Positions 25,112 through 33,095 of a stretch of 64,000 nucleotides of DNA are shown piece by piece. The stretch comes from Acheta domesticus (lineage: Eukaryota > Arthropoda > Insecta > Orthoptera > Gryllidae), in contig JAHLJT010009419.1 in NCBI GenBank assembly GCA_031308135.1, forward strand, positions 33,589,540-33,653,539. Reading direction: 5' to 3'. The stretch's first letter is position 1; each line of letters opens with the position of its first letter. Both the position numbers and the translations under genes were made by a program. The notes under the pieces are model-generated. The model saw only the letters and a list, made by a program, of their open reading frames with translations. It did no database searches and was not told the DNA's origin.

Positions 25112-26386
25112 GTTATTATTATTGTTATTATTATTATTATTACTGTCGACACTATTAACCAACGTAAATATGTATATATGTAGAACTAACGGAACCCAGC
25201 AGACGTTGTTCTGCCCTTTACCTCCTTCTTTATCCTTCCCTCTCCCATTCTCTCTCCGTCTCTCTCTGTCCATCTCAGTCTGCCTGACTGTCTCTGTATC
25301 TCTCCCTCTCTGCCTGTCTCTGGCTCTGTTCCTCTCATTCACATTTAGTAGCAGATTCTGCACGTCTCTGAGCAGGTGGGGTAATATCGAAAAGAGCCGG
25401 ACCAGCAGGAATGTAATAGAGTGTCCAAGAATATCTCTTGTAGATTACAGTGTGAGAAGGCCATTGACCTCAATACTTTAGTTTTTAATGCGCAAGAGCG
25501 CTTCGTTTAGGAATTATTTAACGATGCAGATTAAAAAATCTTAGAGTGTAGCGGGTTGCATTTGACAGGGATATGTAGTTTTTATTCTACAGCGCCATTT
25601 AGCGCCATTTTTTCTCGATATTTCAATAGTTATTCTGATATTCCAGGCGGAGATGAATCCAACAAATCAGAGATACTAATTAAAATTGGTCCAGCCGTTC
25701 TTGAGATAAAAATGATGTAACTAACCCGACTTTGTTTTATTTATTTAGATTATGTAATGGGTATGTCTAAATCTAAGTAAAGATTGTAAGTTTAGTTTGG
25801 TAAGCACTCCCCTGTATAAGATAGTAAATCATTATAAAAGCATTAAATTGAAGTTGATGCGCGTGCTGCAGTCTCGGAGCCCGAGGTGGACGGGCTGACG
25901 TCAGCTCGCTGTTTGCGAGCCTCTCCACTCGTGGCGGTCAGATCAAGCTTCCTGACGGCCACGACAATCCCCAATCTAATAATATATGTTGATGCGCGTG
26001 TTGCAGTCTCGGAGCCCGCGGTGGCCGGGCTGACGTCAGCTCGCTGTTTGCGAGCCTCTCCACTCGTGGCGGTCAGATCAAGCTTCCTGACGGCCACGAC
26101 AATCCCCAATCTAATAATATATGTTGATGCGCGTGTTGCAGTCTCGGAGCCCGCGGTGGCCGGGCTGACGTCAGCTCGCTGTTTGCGAGCCTCTCCACTC
26201 GTGGCGGTCAGATCAAGCTTCCTGACGGCCACGACAATCCCCAATCTAATAATATATGTTGATGCGCGTGTTGCAGTCTCGGAGCCCGAGGTGGACGGGC
26301 GCATGGCGAAGGCGCTGGGCGCTGTGCGCGACATGGGGCGCAAAGCAATAGGTGCGCTGGCCGGCATCGCTGGCACCTTCGGCTGA
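5397..26386 (+). CDS. Pancreatic-type secreted lipase gene 1 (5' exons outside window)
   Basis: Predicted neutral lipase or phospholipase A1-type enzyme of the pancreatic lipase superfamily, acting outside the cell on acylglycerols or phospholipids. Nine coding exons join in frame: 5397-5520, 7841-8000, 12319-12425, 16753-16880, 17007-17150, 17397-17507, 17769-17889, 21924-22075 and 26277-26386, about 385 residues. All introns are GT/AG. In order they carry the CYDRLGCFS and THGF (oxyanion) regions, the nucleophile in GFSLG (Ser codon 16817-16819), Asp in ALDPAQP (17012-17014), the NGG-SQPGC lid region and His in ACPHGRS (17795-17797), so the catalytic set is intact. The signal peptide and the exon corresponding to gene 2 exon 2 are not found between 1 and 5396; they lie upstream or are lost. 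The last exon's acceptor sits in a 135-bp tandem repeat. Substrate is inferred from family only. Confidence 0.9.
6010..6895 (-). mobile_element. Penelope-like element, 3' part, 5'-truncated
   Basis: Present in duplicate copy 1 and absent from copy 2 (break near 61830), so it inserted after the duplication. On the minus strand the end of the element ORF (linker and GIY-YIG nuclease) is followed by untranslated sequence containing a hammerhead-ribozyme-like motif at 6085-6132. The reverse transcriptase domain is missing, as expected from 5' truncation. It abuts the 22-bp minisatellite. Confidence 0.75.
6232..6885 (-). pseudogene. Penelope-like GIY-YIG endonuclease domain, one in-frame stop
   Basis: Reading right to left, a linker with FISVPYIGLISKKIGRIF leads, through a single in-frame TAA at 6760-6762, to a GIY-YIG module with GVYLL, YAYVGET, Arg residues and EHL, then NHLIQNNH. 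GIY-YIG nucleases at the C-terminus of a reverse transcriptase are typical of Penelope-like elements, where they nick the target DNA. The upstream reverse transcriptase is absent. Apart from that stop the frame is open for over 200 codons, suggesting a fairly young copy. Confidence 0.75.
6921..7275 (+). repeat. 22-bp minisatellite, copy 1
   Basis: About 15 near-identical tandem copies of a 22-bp unit containing ACTCTCGCACTCACGCACTC, in the intron before gene 1 exon 7841-8000. A related array with a different consensus lies at the paralogous site (61891-62293). The long open frame through it reflects only the repeat. Confidence 0.95.
7632..7813. mobile_element. Hairpin MITE family B, copy next to a splice acceptor
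   Basis: Terminal inverted repeats of about 65 bp. The left begins near TACACTGCGATTAAAACA and the right, reversed, reads TAAACTCCGATTAAAACA, with TA-type ends. It ends 27 bp before the exon at 7841. The paralogous element is at 62554-62734 and a third copy is at 37600-37791. Confidence 0.75.
7841..8000 (+). CDS. Lipase gene 1, exon with the HGF oxyanion region
   Basis: Acceptor TCGCTGTAG and donor GTGAGAA. It encodes 53 residues including PTYFITHGFLSNSNNSW, the conserved strand and oxyanion-hole region of pancreatic-type lipases. It differs from the gene 2 exon at 14 of 160 bases, giving eight amino-acid changes. Confidence 0.92.
8056..8790 (+). mobile_element. tRNA-derived SINE family 1, interrupted by a hairpin MITE
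   Basis: The head resembles a tRNA promoter, with an A-box-like TTTAGCTCAGAGAGCAC and a B-box GGTTCGAGTCCC at 8118-8129. The body resumes after the MITE at 8409 with GCTGCTCTGATAGGTAG and carries the family blocks GGTACCTGGATGCGAGAAAT and CTCGCAAGCCGACGT. The matching SINE at 62975-63407 occupies the paralogous site, so it predates the gene duplication. Confidence 0.75.
8154..8406. mobile_element. Hairpin MITE family A, nested in the SINE, TA target duplication
   Basis: An almost complete palindrome. Both ends read TACTGCGA inward, with flanking TA at 8152-8153 and 8407-8408. Arms of about 100 bp include AATATGTCACGGCATTTCGC. The SINE sequence continues across it with only the TA duplicated. 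Other copies lie at 22083-22313 and 23607-23848. Confidence 0.85.
8791..10295. other. Intron sequence, no gene or named repeat recognised
   Basis: AT-rich intron of lipase gene 1. The stretch 9721-9896 matches the right end of the window (63841-64000) and marks the continuing segmental duplication. The rest shows no coding exon or classifiable repeat. Confidence 0.45.
10296..11230 (+). mobile_element. Hairpin-ended repeat family, near full-length copy
   Basis: It starts with the family's terminal inverted structure (TTTTCCC, a TACGTATATAC-rich loop, then GGAAAGTTATG) and runs through family blocks such as AAACGTCCGTCC, GAAGAAACCCCTGTC, AACGGCT, GGACGAGG and GGCGGCGATAGATGG. The opposite terminus (GTAGCACCAC) is decayed here. 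No protein is encoded. Confidence 0.65.
11231..12318. other. Intron sequence, nothing recognised
   Basis: AT-rich intron of lipase gene 1 leading to the acceptor at 12317-12318. No exon or repeat could be supported. Confidence 0.45.
12319..12425 (+). CDS. Lipase gene 1, exon with the VDANVILTDW segment
   Basis: Acceptor GCGTTGCAG and donor GTGAGG. It encodes DANVILTDWGPGAS and then ANTRVVAAEAA. This matches the strand and helix that precede the nucleophile elbow in this family (usual form NVIxVDW...ANTRxVG). The phase joins both neighbours in frame. Confidence 0.9.
12613..13060 (+). mobile_element. Tc1-like transposon, 5' fragment with broken transposase
   Basis: The left end carries CACCGTCCAGTCACATGAA. 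Downstream, pieces of the Tc1-type DNA-binding region appear in more than one frame, for example around DRGERW, LRRCARA and LRSRRPVH. The reading frame is broken by stops and shifts and ends before any catalytic motif. It lies in a lipase gene 1 intron and is a dead fragment. Confidence 0.6.
13061..14839. other. Intron sequence, nothing recognised
   Basis: AT-rich intron with a short G run at 13070-13080 and scattered open frames without recognisable domains. Confidence 0.4.
14840..15660 (-). mobile_element. Hairpin-ended repeat family, minus-strand copy split by a SINE
   Basis: In reverse orientation it shows GCCACATACTC, CATCTATCGCCGCCC, AAAATGGCGTTTAAGCGC and TCATTTGAAGTCATTTAAAGC. The family sequence breaks at about 15200 and resumes at about 15438 on either side of SINE family 2. 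The outer hairpin end is not retained. Confidence 0.65.
15201..15437 (+). mobile_element. tRNA-derived SINE family 2, nested
   Basis: The head GGTGGACGAGATCT and the B-box GGGTTCAAGTCCCG resemble a class II (Leu- or Ser-type) tRNA. The tail is AACAAACAAACAA. TGTGAGAG occurs on both sides and is a likely target duplication within the host repeat. It is related in its first 80 bases to the minus-strand element at 44056-44359. Confidence 0.7.
15661..16752. other. Intron sequence with a GACA/GACG simple repeat
   Basis: 16400-16545 is an imperfect GACAGACAGACGGACGG-type repeat. The remainder is AT-rich intron without exons, ending at the acceptor CTTCACAG. Confidence 0.6.
16753..16880 (+). CDS. 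Lipase gene 1, exon with the catalytic serine
   Basis: Acceptor TCTTCACAG and donor GTAAGAT. It encodes IHLIGFSLGAQISGYIG, the nucleophile elbow G-x-S-x-G of pancreatic-type lipases, with the serine codon at 16817-16819. This is the strongest single family marker in the window. Confidence 0.95.
17007..17150 (+). CDS. Lipase gene 1, exon with the catalytic aspartate
   Basis: Acceptor GTTGGCAG and donor GTTAGT. It encodes ALDPAQPAFEGF with the likely catalytic Asp at 17012-17014, then VRLDASDAIFVEVVHTN, a conserved family block. Confidence 0.95.
17397..17507 (+). CDS. Lipase gene 1, lid-region exon
   Basis: Acceptor GTGTTGCAG and donor GTGAGC. It encodes DVDYYINGGASQPGC, matching the family's D-F/Y-Y-x-N-G-G-x-x-Q-P-G-C block, followed by a serine- and leucine-rich segment corresponding to the lid. 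Confidence 0.93.
17769..17889 (+). CDS. Lipase gene 1, exon with the catalytic histidine
   Basis: Acceptor TTTTCCTAG and donor GTAGGT. It encodes ACPHGRSTEVYIEAI with the catalytic His codon at 17795-17797 and CTFWGHPG. The exon ends in phase 2 and joins the T at 21924. Confidence 0.92.
17890..19364. other. Intron sequence, nothing recognised
   Basis: AT-rich intron of lipase gene 1. Short open frames have no recognisable domains. Confidence 0.4.
19365..19650 (+). mobile_element. Hairpin-ended repeat family, fragments
   Basis: The start is the terminal hairpin TTACGAATACTTCGTAA inside ACTTTCTC...GAGAAAGTTATGTAA. A family block follows to about 19570. A second terminus, CTAGTGGTGCTATAGAATGG, in the opposite sense lies at about 19596-19650. 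Confidence 0.55.
19671..20330 (+). repeat. Direct repeat pair about 540 bp apart
   Basis: 19671-19802 and 20213-20330 share ACCGCTGCCTTTCTTG-type sequence, GTTTTTCGCATGTTGA, AATTACCGGCT, CCTAATGAT and GTTTTGACTAAAATATAAG. The second copy is preceded by TTACGAATACTTCGTAA, the same short palindrome as at 19382. This could be two copies of one element or a local duplication. Confidence 0.6.
20500..20842 (+). mobile_element. Possible tRNA-derived SINE
   Basis: A TTGCGTAGTGGTATAAGTGCCG A-box-like stretch and GGTTGTCGGGTCTCGGTACC are spaced as in a tRNA head and followed by about 230 bases of GC-richer body. Weak similarity only. Confidence 0.35.
20845..21743 (+). mobile_element. pogo/Tigger-like DNA transposon with decayed ORF remnant
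   Basis: The left end CTGTAATTCCTCGACATTCG is preceded by TA. The right end, reversed, reads TAGTAATCCCTCAACATTCG and is followed by TA. Subterminal ATTCGCGA motifs repeat at both ends. The interior has a 68-codon open frame at 21126-21332 that may be a C-terminal remnant. No catalytic residues remain. A deleted relative lies at 2263-2730. Confidence 0.7.
21924..22075 (+). CDS. Lipase gene 1, penultimate exon
   Basis: Acceptor TTTGTCGCAG and donor GTGAGTG. It encodes SNGRLHRYLMPSKESC, paired cysteines, and ARGSFVIATTATQPFC, matching the family's usual G-x-F-x-x-T-T...PFC end. A hairpin MITE begins seven bases into the intron. Confidence 0.92.
22083..22313. mobile_element. Hairpin MITE family A, abutting a splice donor
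   Basis: The arms read TAGTGCAATTTTTATAACTT and, reversed from the right, TAATGCGGTTTTGATAACTT, with the family core GAAAGACGCAAAATGCC and a TA after the right end. The donor GTGAGTG (22076-22082) ends exactly where the element starts. Confidence 0.8.
22680..22945 (+). mobile_element. Possible SINE with tRNA-like boxes
   Basis: GTGGACGTGATGGTCAAGG followed by GCGAATTCGATTCCCAC at tRNA-like spacing, and a second weaker pair near 22855-22930. No clear tail or target duplication. Confidence 0.3.
23607..23848. mobile_element. Hairpin MITE family A, TA target duplication
   Basis: Both ends read TACTGCGATTT inward, with flanking TA at 23605-23606 and 23849-23850. The palindromic body carries CTCAAATCCCATCTTCGCGA on one arm and its near reverse complement on the other. 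It lies in the last intron of lipase gene 1. Confidence 0.85.
24190..24510 (-). mobile_element. Possible SINE with tRNA-like head, minus strand
   Basis: Reverse-strand TGGTGTACCAGCG and GAGTTCAAACCC resemble A and B boxes at tRNA spacing (24430-24500). The rest toward 24190 would be the body. No clear target duplication. Confidence 0.4.
24630..24800 (-). mobile_element. Penelope-like element 3' fragment with hammerhead-like hairpin
   Basis: On the minus strand, CCTGAAGAAGGAGC, a loop, GCTCC and then CAACGTC resemble the hammerhead region common in Penelope-like 3' sequence, followed by GAGTTCAATAAAACAAGG. No coding part is seen. Confidence 0.45.
25072..25145. repeat. ATT/TTA microsatellite
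   Basis: Imperfect TTATTA repeats with occasional TTG, followed by a CT-rich tract at about 25205-25330. Confidence 0.9.
25853..26300 (+). repeat. 135-bp tandem repeat multiplying the last lipase acceptor
   Basis: Units begin at 25853, 25988 and 26123, with a partial fourth at 26258 that runs into the last exon. Each contains GCGTGTTGCAG (GCTGCAG in the first) followed by TCTCGGAGCCC, the acceptor and exon start used by the gene. Each full unit is 45 codons and has no stop in the lipase frame. Units 1 and 4 read GAGGTGGACGGG; units 2 and 3 read GCGGTGGCCGGG. Confidence 0.9.
26277..26386 (+). CDS. Lipase gene 1, last coding exon
   Basis: It joins in frame with the penultimate exon and encodes SEPEVDGRMAKALGAV and then a Gly/Ala-rich end, stopping at TGA 26384-26386. 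If any of the upstream duplicate acceptors (25872, 26007, 26142) is used instead, the frame stays open to the same stop and 45, 90 or 135 residues are added. The Gly/Ala-rich tail is unlike the core family and its role is unknown. Confidence 0.8.
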
Positions 26387-27600
26387 GCCACGCCCCCCCC
26401 CCGCCCTTGAACACACACCTCCTTCACGACTCTGCAGCGCAAGGCAGCAGCCCAAACACCACTCTCTTCTCACTTCAAGTCACCGGTCGTAGGGGGCACG
26501 GTCCGCACTCAACATGCCTGATCATATTAACAGCTCTTGGCGACCTTCTGCAAGGGCGGCCTTCGGCGTGCTGGTCGGCATCACCGGCACCCTCCGATGA
26601 GCCACGCCCCTCTCACTCCTTCCCTGCCCCGCCCCGCCCTGTCCTAGGATAAGCCACACGCCTCCCGGTCCCTTCCTTCAATACACAGATCCCTCCCAAC
26701 TCTGTGCAAGGAAACCTGTCAGTCCAAGCAGCACGGGCTTCAGCGCGTCACGTGCCGATCGCACGGGCCCTGACCGTAAACTCTGTTCTTGCTCTTCTGA
26801 TCAGCTCTCCGCGAACTTCATCAAAGACCTTCAGCGCCCAGGGAGGTACCATCAGTTCTTTGGGCTAAGTCCTGCCCTTATCCCTTCCTTTGCTTCCTTA
26901 TACACCTCCCTCCTGACCCTGCAAAGCAACTTCTGAAACTTCATCGGTTCAAATAGACGTGTTTCAACACCTCGACGATGGTCTCATGGGTCACGACGGC
27001 AAGCTCCGTTCCTGGGCGCAGTAACAGCTCTTCGCGAACTTCAGATTGGTTTTTGGCGCGTAGTTTCACCGCCACCCTCGGATGATCCCACCCGCCCCCA
27101 CTGCTCCCTCTTCCTCCTGACTCTCGGCACGTCAAGAAACTACAGCGAACGTTTGAAATGATCACCGGAAGTCACCAATAGCGTGGTCTATGACATTTAA
27201 TGCCTCTCCTGCAGATTAAAAAGAGCTCTACGTGTTCTTCGCCGTAGGCCGTTGCTTCTTCGCAATAAGCAATGCAAGAATACGATACTACCTCAACATG
27301 CTTATACAATAACACATGAAGTCCTTGGGCCCCAAGCTATTGACACAATTCCCTTTCTTGAACAAGATACCAGCTCTCTGCATACTTCGGTGTTCACCTT
27401 CAGCGCGCTACATGATACTATCGGTATATTGCTTTCAACCACCCTACTGCTTCTACTCCCCACATTACCTCCTGACAAACTGTAGAGTAGTCTCAACAAG
27501 ATTTATCAAATCACACCGAATGTTCTCAAAACAACCTAGGTCACTGGCTACTGACGGCAACAGCTCTTCCTTCACATTACAATAGCAACGCGCGAAGTTT
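26387..27600 (+). repeat. Decayed tandem copies of the lipase 3' end
   Basis: After the stop, similar blocks recur near 26535, 26805, 27018, 27368 and 27553: CAGCTCTTCGCGAACTTCA-like sequence, CACCCTCGGATGAGCCACGCC-like sequence (closest at 26580-26610), and CTCCTGACTCTGCAAGG-like sequence. The block at 26560-26605 parallels the coding end around 26355-26395. Spacing is roughly 210-350 bp. No open frame is kept. Confidence 0.55.
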
Positions 27601-29839
27601 ATTGGAGACATTATTGGCCTCAAGGTTCGGCTACAGATGCACTCTCGGCTGGAGAATTTCAAGTTCCCTTATCGCCCCTTCCCATTTATGTACTAATATA
27701 TTTAAACTTTCCGAAATATAGTTGGTAGTCGTAGGCTCTGACGGCATGTTTCATTTCTTCTGCAACATCTACATCAGAAGTGGGTGAGAACTGTGGAACT
27801 CAAATGACCATAGCCGAAAGACCGGCGTCACTTCTTTTCCACTTCTAATATACCCCTTTGCCCTGTGATGGTGTCTCAACATCACATCGTCTCATAGTAT
27901 TGAGCTTAAGTTGAATTGAATAGGTGGCTTCATACTACATCTGCTTGAAATTCAGAAGCGGGTTTCTAGATTCACGGACTATTTGTACGAGACGTCAAGT
28001 CATGAAACACACATAATCTCAGGCTTTGTTCAATACAGCAGAGATGAATCGGCTGCCCTAGTCGTACGGAGATTGCCAAGATTTCTCCATGGAGCGCTTC
28101 CTCTCATTCAGTATAGACACGGTTGCCATTAAGTTAATTAATCGATATGAAAACTACATTTTTGGTACATTACTCAATGTTTGATTAAGATGCTAGCCAT
28201 CCAATGTGAGCGGTAGCCACTCGCAACTTACAATAGCATTACGAAGTTAGCTGTCGAATCTTGCTATCTTGGGATTTCACCAAACTGACAAGAGTTTCGA
28301 ACTCTTATGAAAAAAAACACGGAGAAAATGTCTAAATGATTTTATGCTCCTAAAGTCCGAAGAATATAAATTCTACGATCGATGTTTCGATTTCGGAATT
28401 CCATGGAAATCCACGCAAATGCCGATTACGCACTGCCAAAGTAGGGAGCTGCCTAAGGCGGCAAATTTTTAAGGCCACCTAAATTTTCACATTAACAAAA
28501 CAATAAAATGAAATTTATATTATAAAAGCAATTAAAGACATAGTTTTGAAATAGAGTTGAAATAGAGTTTAATTTTTAAAAAAGGAAATTTCAAAACCAA
28601 AATTACCTCAATATTTTTAAAAACTCCTACATTACTCAAATACATTAAGAACTTGAATAATGCTTATATATTTTTTTGAACATTAGAAATATTATCATAA
28701 ATTAGAACTGGATGAGGAGATGACAATTTATGTCTTGCCTAGGGCGGCAAGGAGATTAAATCCGCCAATGCGCCAATGAACTGCAATTCCAAGGCTGTTT
28801 CCTATGACCGTTTTCCTAATCATAAGCTTGAGACAGAAAGAAAACTTCGCACTAACCTCAACTACTTTGTTCACTTCGCAATATAGAATCCTCCAGCATA
28901 AAACACGACAGGAAACAAAAATAGTAGAAGCAAACCAAAAGAGAAGCAGAGAAAAAACTATGGTTACCACGAGACATGTAGTTTGGAACCACCTTAATAC
29001 TTCTTAAATGGACAGAACTTGGATATTCACGTGTTTACACGTAATGATCCTCTATTTCCACATAATGTACTGACTGTTGGTATGCATTGGAATTGATTTT
29101 AATGAATGCATTGTGGCTTTCAAGCCATCAGACTTTAAGCTAGATCCATCGCGTTAAATTACTTGCTTCCATTATCACGATGATTCATGTGAATATGTCC
29201 TGCCATGCCATTTATTATTTTTTCTAGAAAACACATTAGAGTAAACTGATTTTTCTTCTCAGTTTTTAAATTTAAAAAAATAATTAACACATTAATGCTC
29301 CATGCATTTTGTTTTATCTAATCCTCTCCTTTCTAACACCTGATAAGCAGAGAAAAAGCATTCATCGAGAAAGTTAATACAATGTAATGAAATGCCAAAA
29401 AATATTTATTAACATTGTAAAAAACAAATATTGACTAATTTACAAAATGATATATTTATGTTGGGATAAAACACTAATAATCGCCCTTGACATCGATTCC
29501 TTTCATCCTCGTTGTTACCAGATTGTTTCAATTTAGAATATTTACATTCAAATTAAACATTTTAGATATGGAATGAGATATAAGTGTAATTAACATGTAA
29601 AATACTAGATACTAATGTGTAAACATATTTCCCTAATAAAAGATTTAAAAAAGCATTATTTACTTTTCCAACATGAAAACAGGACTGACACTGATGTTGT
29701 AGGTATTTATTCAGATTTTGTATTACATGCATCGAAATGTAATGCAGCTTACTCGATATTTCACATTTACACGTACTCAGATCTTCAAAATGTCTGGTTG
29801 CCGTTTTTCAAAATTCGACCGTCTGAATGGCTCAGGGCA
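27601..29839. other. Intergenic sequence, nothing firmly recognised
   Basis: Mostly AT-rich. Two GCC-rich short motifs near 28450 (GCTGCCTAAGGCGGCA) and 28735 (TTGCCTAGGGCGGCAA) may bound an element, but the case is weak. No gene supported. Confidence 0.4.
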
Positions 29840-30165
29840 TCAACTGATGTCACATAAGTGTCTCTTATTGAGATGTCCTAGGGTCCCAGTCCGGACGATA
29901 GCAGACTTTTCGACACTAGCTACAGAACTACGTGGAATTCAGTTGATGCGTGGAGAAGAATTTTAGCGACGGCTGCTCTGATAAGCAGTTTTCGGTGTTT
30001 TTTCCTATCAACTCCAGGCGAATGGAGCAATACCCTAACAAACGAGCCAACAAATGGACCGCGTGCGATTTTTCCATCCTTCCCCTTAGCCATTTCTTAC
30101 TCCTCACACAAGCACTTGCGTGAAGTACACCATACACGTCATAAATTACAGATGTAACACACAAT
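29840..30165 (+). mobile_element. SINE family 1 copy
   Basis: Head GGCTCAGGGCATCAACTGATGT, then TTTTCGACACTAGCTACAGA, GGCTGCTCTGATAAGCAG and GATCAACTCCAGGCGAATG-like sequence. The 3' part is missing. Confidence 0.65.
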
Positions 30166-30289
30166 TACATAAAATAAAGATGTAAAATATTAATTGTTTC
30201 TAACTTTATTGCAGTAAATAAACCTAAAACCATTTTCCATCTGACCAAAAACCATGCGTGTTCGGTTCTGAATTACGCGCTCTCCGTTT

Positions 30290-30600
30290 GCTCCTGCAAA
30301 AAGAATTTTTGTGGACTGATTGATTGGTCTTTTCGGGAGCGTCAACTGCTAATATCATTAGTCCCTTAAGTGTGGTACATGTTTTTAATGGGGAAGAGGC
30401 AGTGAACTTCCCCCACTGGATGGGGAGATCCGGGACCGAACTACACGTCGGCCTGCGGGGGGTTTCCCAAGCAGGTATCTCCTTGGAGGCAGGCACTGCC
30501 CCAGGCAGGGCAAGCTCGAAAGCTTCCTTCTGGCTTCCTGACATGTGTGGCACTGTATTCCGTGTAAGTGTGTGTGCAAGTAAGGTGTGAGGGTAAGACA
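30290..30600 (-). mobile_element. SINE family 1, 3' body, minus strand
   Basis: Contains, in reverse, the family's CAGGTATCTCC, GACATGTGTGGCACT and CCACTGGATGGGGAGATCC-like blocks found in copies at 40545 and 53165. The head is not seen here. Confidence 0.6.
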
Positions 30601-31557
30601 AGGCAGAGATAGCAAAGATTTTTACCTTTTCATTATGTATTTTATTCAAATGTAAAATACGTTTGCCACAACGGCTCGCGATTCCGAGAAAGGATACATC
30701 CGCCTGGTATTGCCGCCTCGCCCCATTTCTCAGAATCACCTACGACAAATTAGAGCTTTGCGCATAAATTCGGTTACTTAAAAGTTAGATATATAAAACA
30801 TATTGTAATTTTCAATGCTTAATACCTTACGTGTTTACATGATTTGCTTAATCAACAAATCAAAGTTGCAATTTTGTCATCATATATCACGCGCGCCCGG
30901 ATTGGCTTCCGCCAGAACCGGCGTCAAGCTAACAGACCGCGTCCGTTGTCACGCGTCGTCTAAAGTTCAGTTGAACTCCAACCTTTGTCGCGTACACGCC
31001 GTGTTGCGCAGATATCACTCATTGCAACATTTTCACATCGCAATGTATCACATACGCGTGCACAGGATCATTTTAACATTCTTTGATAATTCAGTGTATT
31101 GTACGATGAACTAATTAGTGGCATTAACTGCTCTGTTTCGAAACTAATGTGAACATTTGTTCACATTTGTTCACATTGTTCACATTTCATAGTTTTGATC
31201 AACTAATTTTATACTTTTTGTTTCGAGTTTTCAATCACAGACTCTTTCGTGAATAAAAACTTGAAGTGCTTATGAGCATTGATGAAATGTTCTGCACACA
31301 TTGACGTAATTAATACTGTATTTTATAACAAACAAAACTTTTTTGCATAAAAATACATTTGCCGGCACATTTTTCCCGGCAGCCGGCCTCGAATTAAAAT
31401 TGCCATACATGACGGTTGACAACCAGTCGGTGGCAGCCCTAATTCCACAATCTTTATCGGATGTTTTGCATGTGCGATGAGAGTTACATTAATGGAAGCA
31501 CGATCTGCAAAGTGCACTGATATCTCTAAATTAGTTGGCTAAGCCCAAAACGAAATA
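30601..31557. other. Intergenic sequence, nothing recognised apart from a short TTGTTCACAT repeat
   Basis: 31147-31188 repeats (TTG)TTCACAT. The rest has no supported gene or repeat. Confidence 0.4.
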
Positions 31558-33095
31558 AAATAGTGGTGTTGCAGAATGACACAGACTTTCTCGTATTAGT
31601 TTTCTAATTTCATTGGTCTGGACTAGCATTTCTGACTTGCGACGTGCATTTGCCGGGAGCCATCTTTCGCCGCCCCAAATAATTTTTTTTTGAAATTTTC
31701 TCAATTTTTCGATTTCCTAAAAACAGAAGCGAAATATTATTTTATCAATATCAAAGAAAAGAAACAGCGTCCTAAATGGCAATTTTCGTTGAAAAATTTG
31801 GAACGGTTTTTAAGAAATTGTCGTTTAAGCGTCACTCTAAATGCTAAATTGGAAGCTCTTTTTCAGGGACAACTTTTAAATTTTCGAAAACCTTCGTTGA
31901 AAATCATTTGAAGCGCTTTCACTCACAAATGCAATAGTGTTTACAAATGGCAAAAAAATGTAGCCCCTTGAATTTGAAACCGATATTTTAATTTTTGGGG
32001 ATACTTTACATGAAGCCCCCTGGACATTTTCAAAATTTTCTCAAAAACGGCTCAATTTTTTTTCTTTAAACTTCTTGTAAGAATAGAGTAAAATACACTT
32101 AAGGCTGCATAGGTCCGATTTTCACGGATAACCGAATTTTCGAAAATTGCGAAAGTTTGAATTTTATTCGGCGTCTCCACCCAACTATAAAATTGCAGAT
32201 AGAGATTTTTCTAAACATTTTCTGTGAAAATGAGCTTCAAATTTGGCATTTTAATAGGGCTTAAACGCCATTTTCTCAAAATGGCGTTTAAGCCATATTA
32301 AAACTGACTCCACATTTTTCAAAGAAAATTTGCTATTTAGGACGAGGTTTTAGCATTCTTTAATATTCTAAAATTAATATTTCCGTTCTATCATTAGGAA
32401 ACCGAAAAATTAAGATAATGTCAAACAAATGTACTTTGGGCAGCGATAGATGGCAGCTGACAAGAGTATGTGGCAATTCCGAATCGTTAGCCCAGACCCA
32501 AGGAAATAGAAAACTAATATGGGAAAGTCTGTGCCATTCTGTAGCACCACCAGTTTCTTGAAACGTTTCGTATGGATAGACCTTCTTACACTGTTTAAAA
32601 TGACTTAGAATTAATTTTGCTGCATTCTCTTGTTGTTGTTTTTTAAATCACACAAATGTAAATTTTTGAAAGATATCTCACACTGTTAATATGCACGTTT
32701 CCAGCAATTTGTAAACGCTATCTTATTTGTGAGTTAATGTGCTTCAAATGCCTTCTAATGAAGTTATTCGAAAAATCAAATATTTTCTGTGAAAAAGAGC
32801 TTCAAATTTCCAATTTACATTAGTGCTTAAACGCCATTTTCTTAAAAATTACTCCAAATTTATCAATGAAAATTGCCACTTAGGACGAGGTTTTACTGTT
32901 CTTTAATATTCTTAAAATAATATTTCCATTCTACTATTAGAAAAACGAAAAATTAAGAAAATGTGAAAAAATGTAGTTTGGGTGGCAATAGATGGCAGCT
33001 GGCAAGAGTATGTGTCAAGTCCGAATAGCTAGCCGAGACCGAAGGAAATAGAAAACTAATACGTGTAAGTCTGTGCTATTCTGTAGCACCATTAT
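31558..33095. mobile_element. Cluster of three hairpin-family copies
   Basis: 31558-32095 is reversed, starting TAGTGGTGTTGCAGAATG. 32100-32560 and 32575-33095 are forward, each ending with ATTCTGTAGCACCA. Shared blocks include AAACGCCATTTTCT, GGACGAGGTTTTA, GGCAGCGATAGATGGCAGCT and CGAATAGCTAGCC-type sequence. All are non-coding. Confidence 0.75.

Noticed and set aside
25843..26442. 199-codon minus-strand ORF with internal repeats
   Set aside because: It is the reverse shadow of the 135-bp tandem repeat, whose length is a multiple of three; the plus strand joins a supported lipase exon.
28450..28760. Element bounded by GCCTAAGGCGGCA-like motifs
   Set aside because: The motifs are short and partly self-complementary, with no target duplication or second copy seen.
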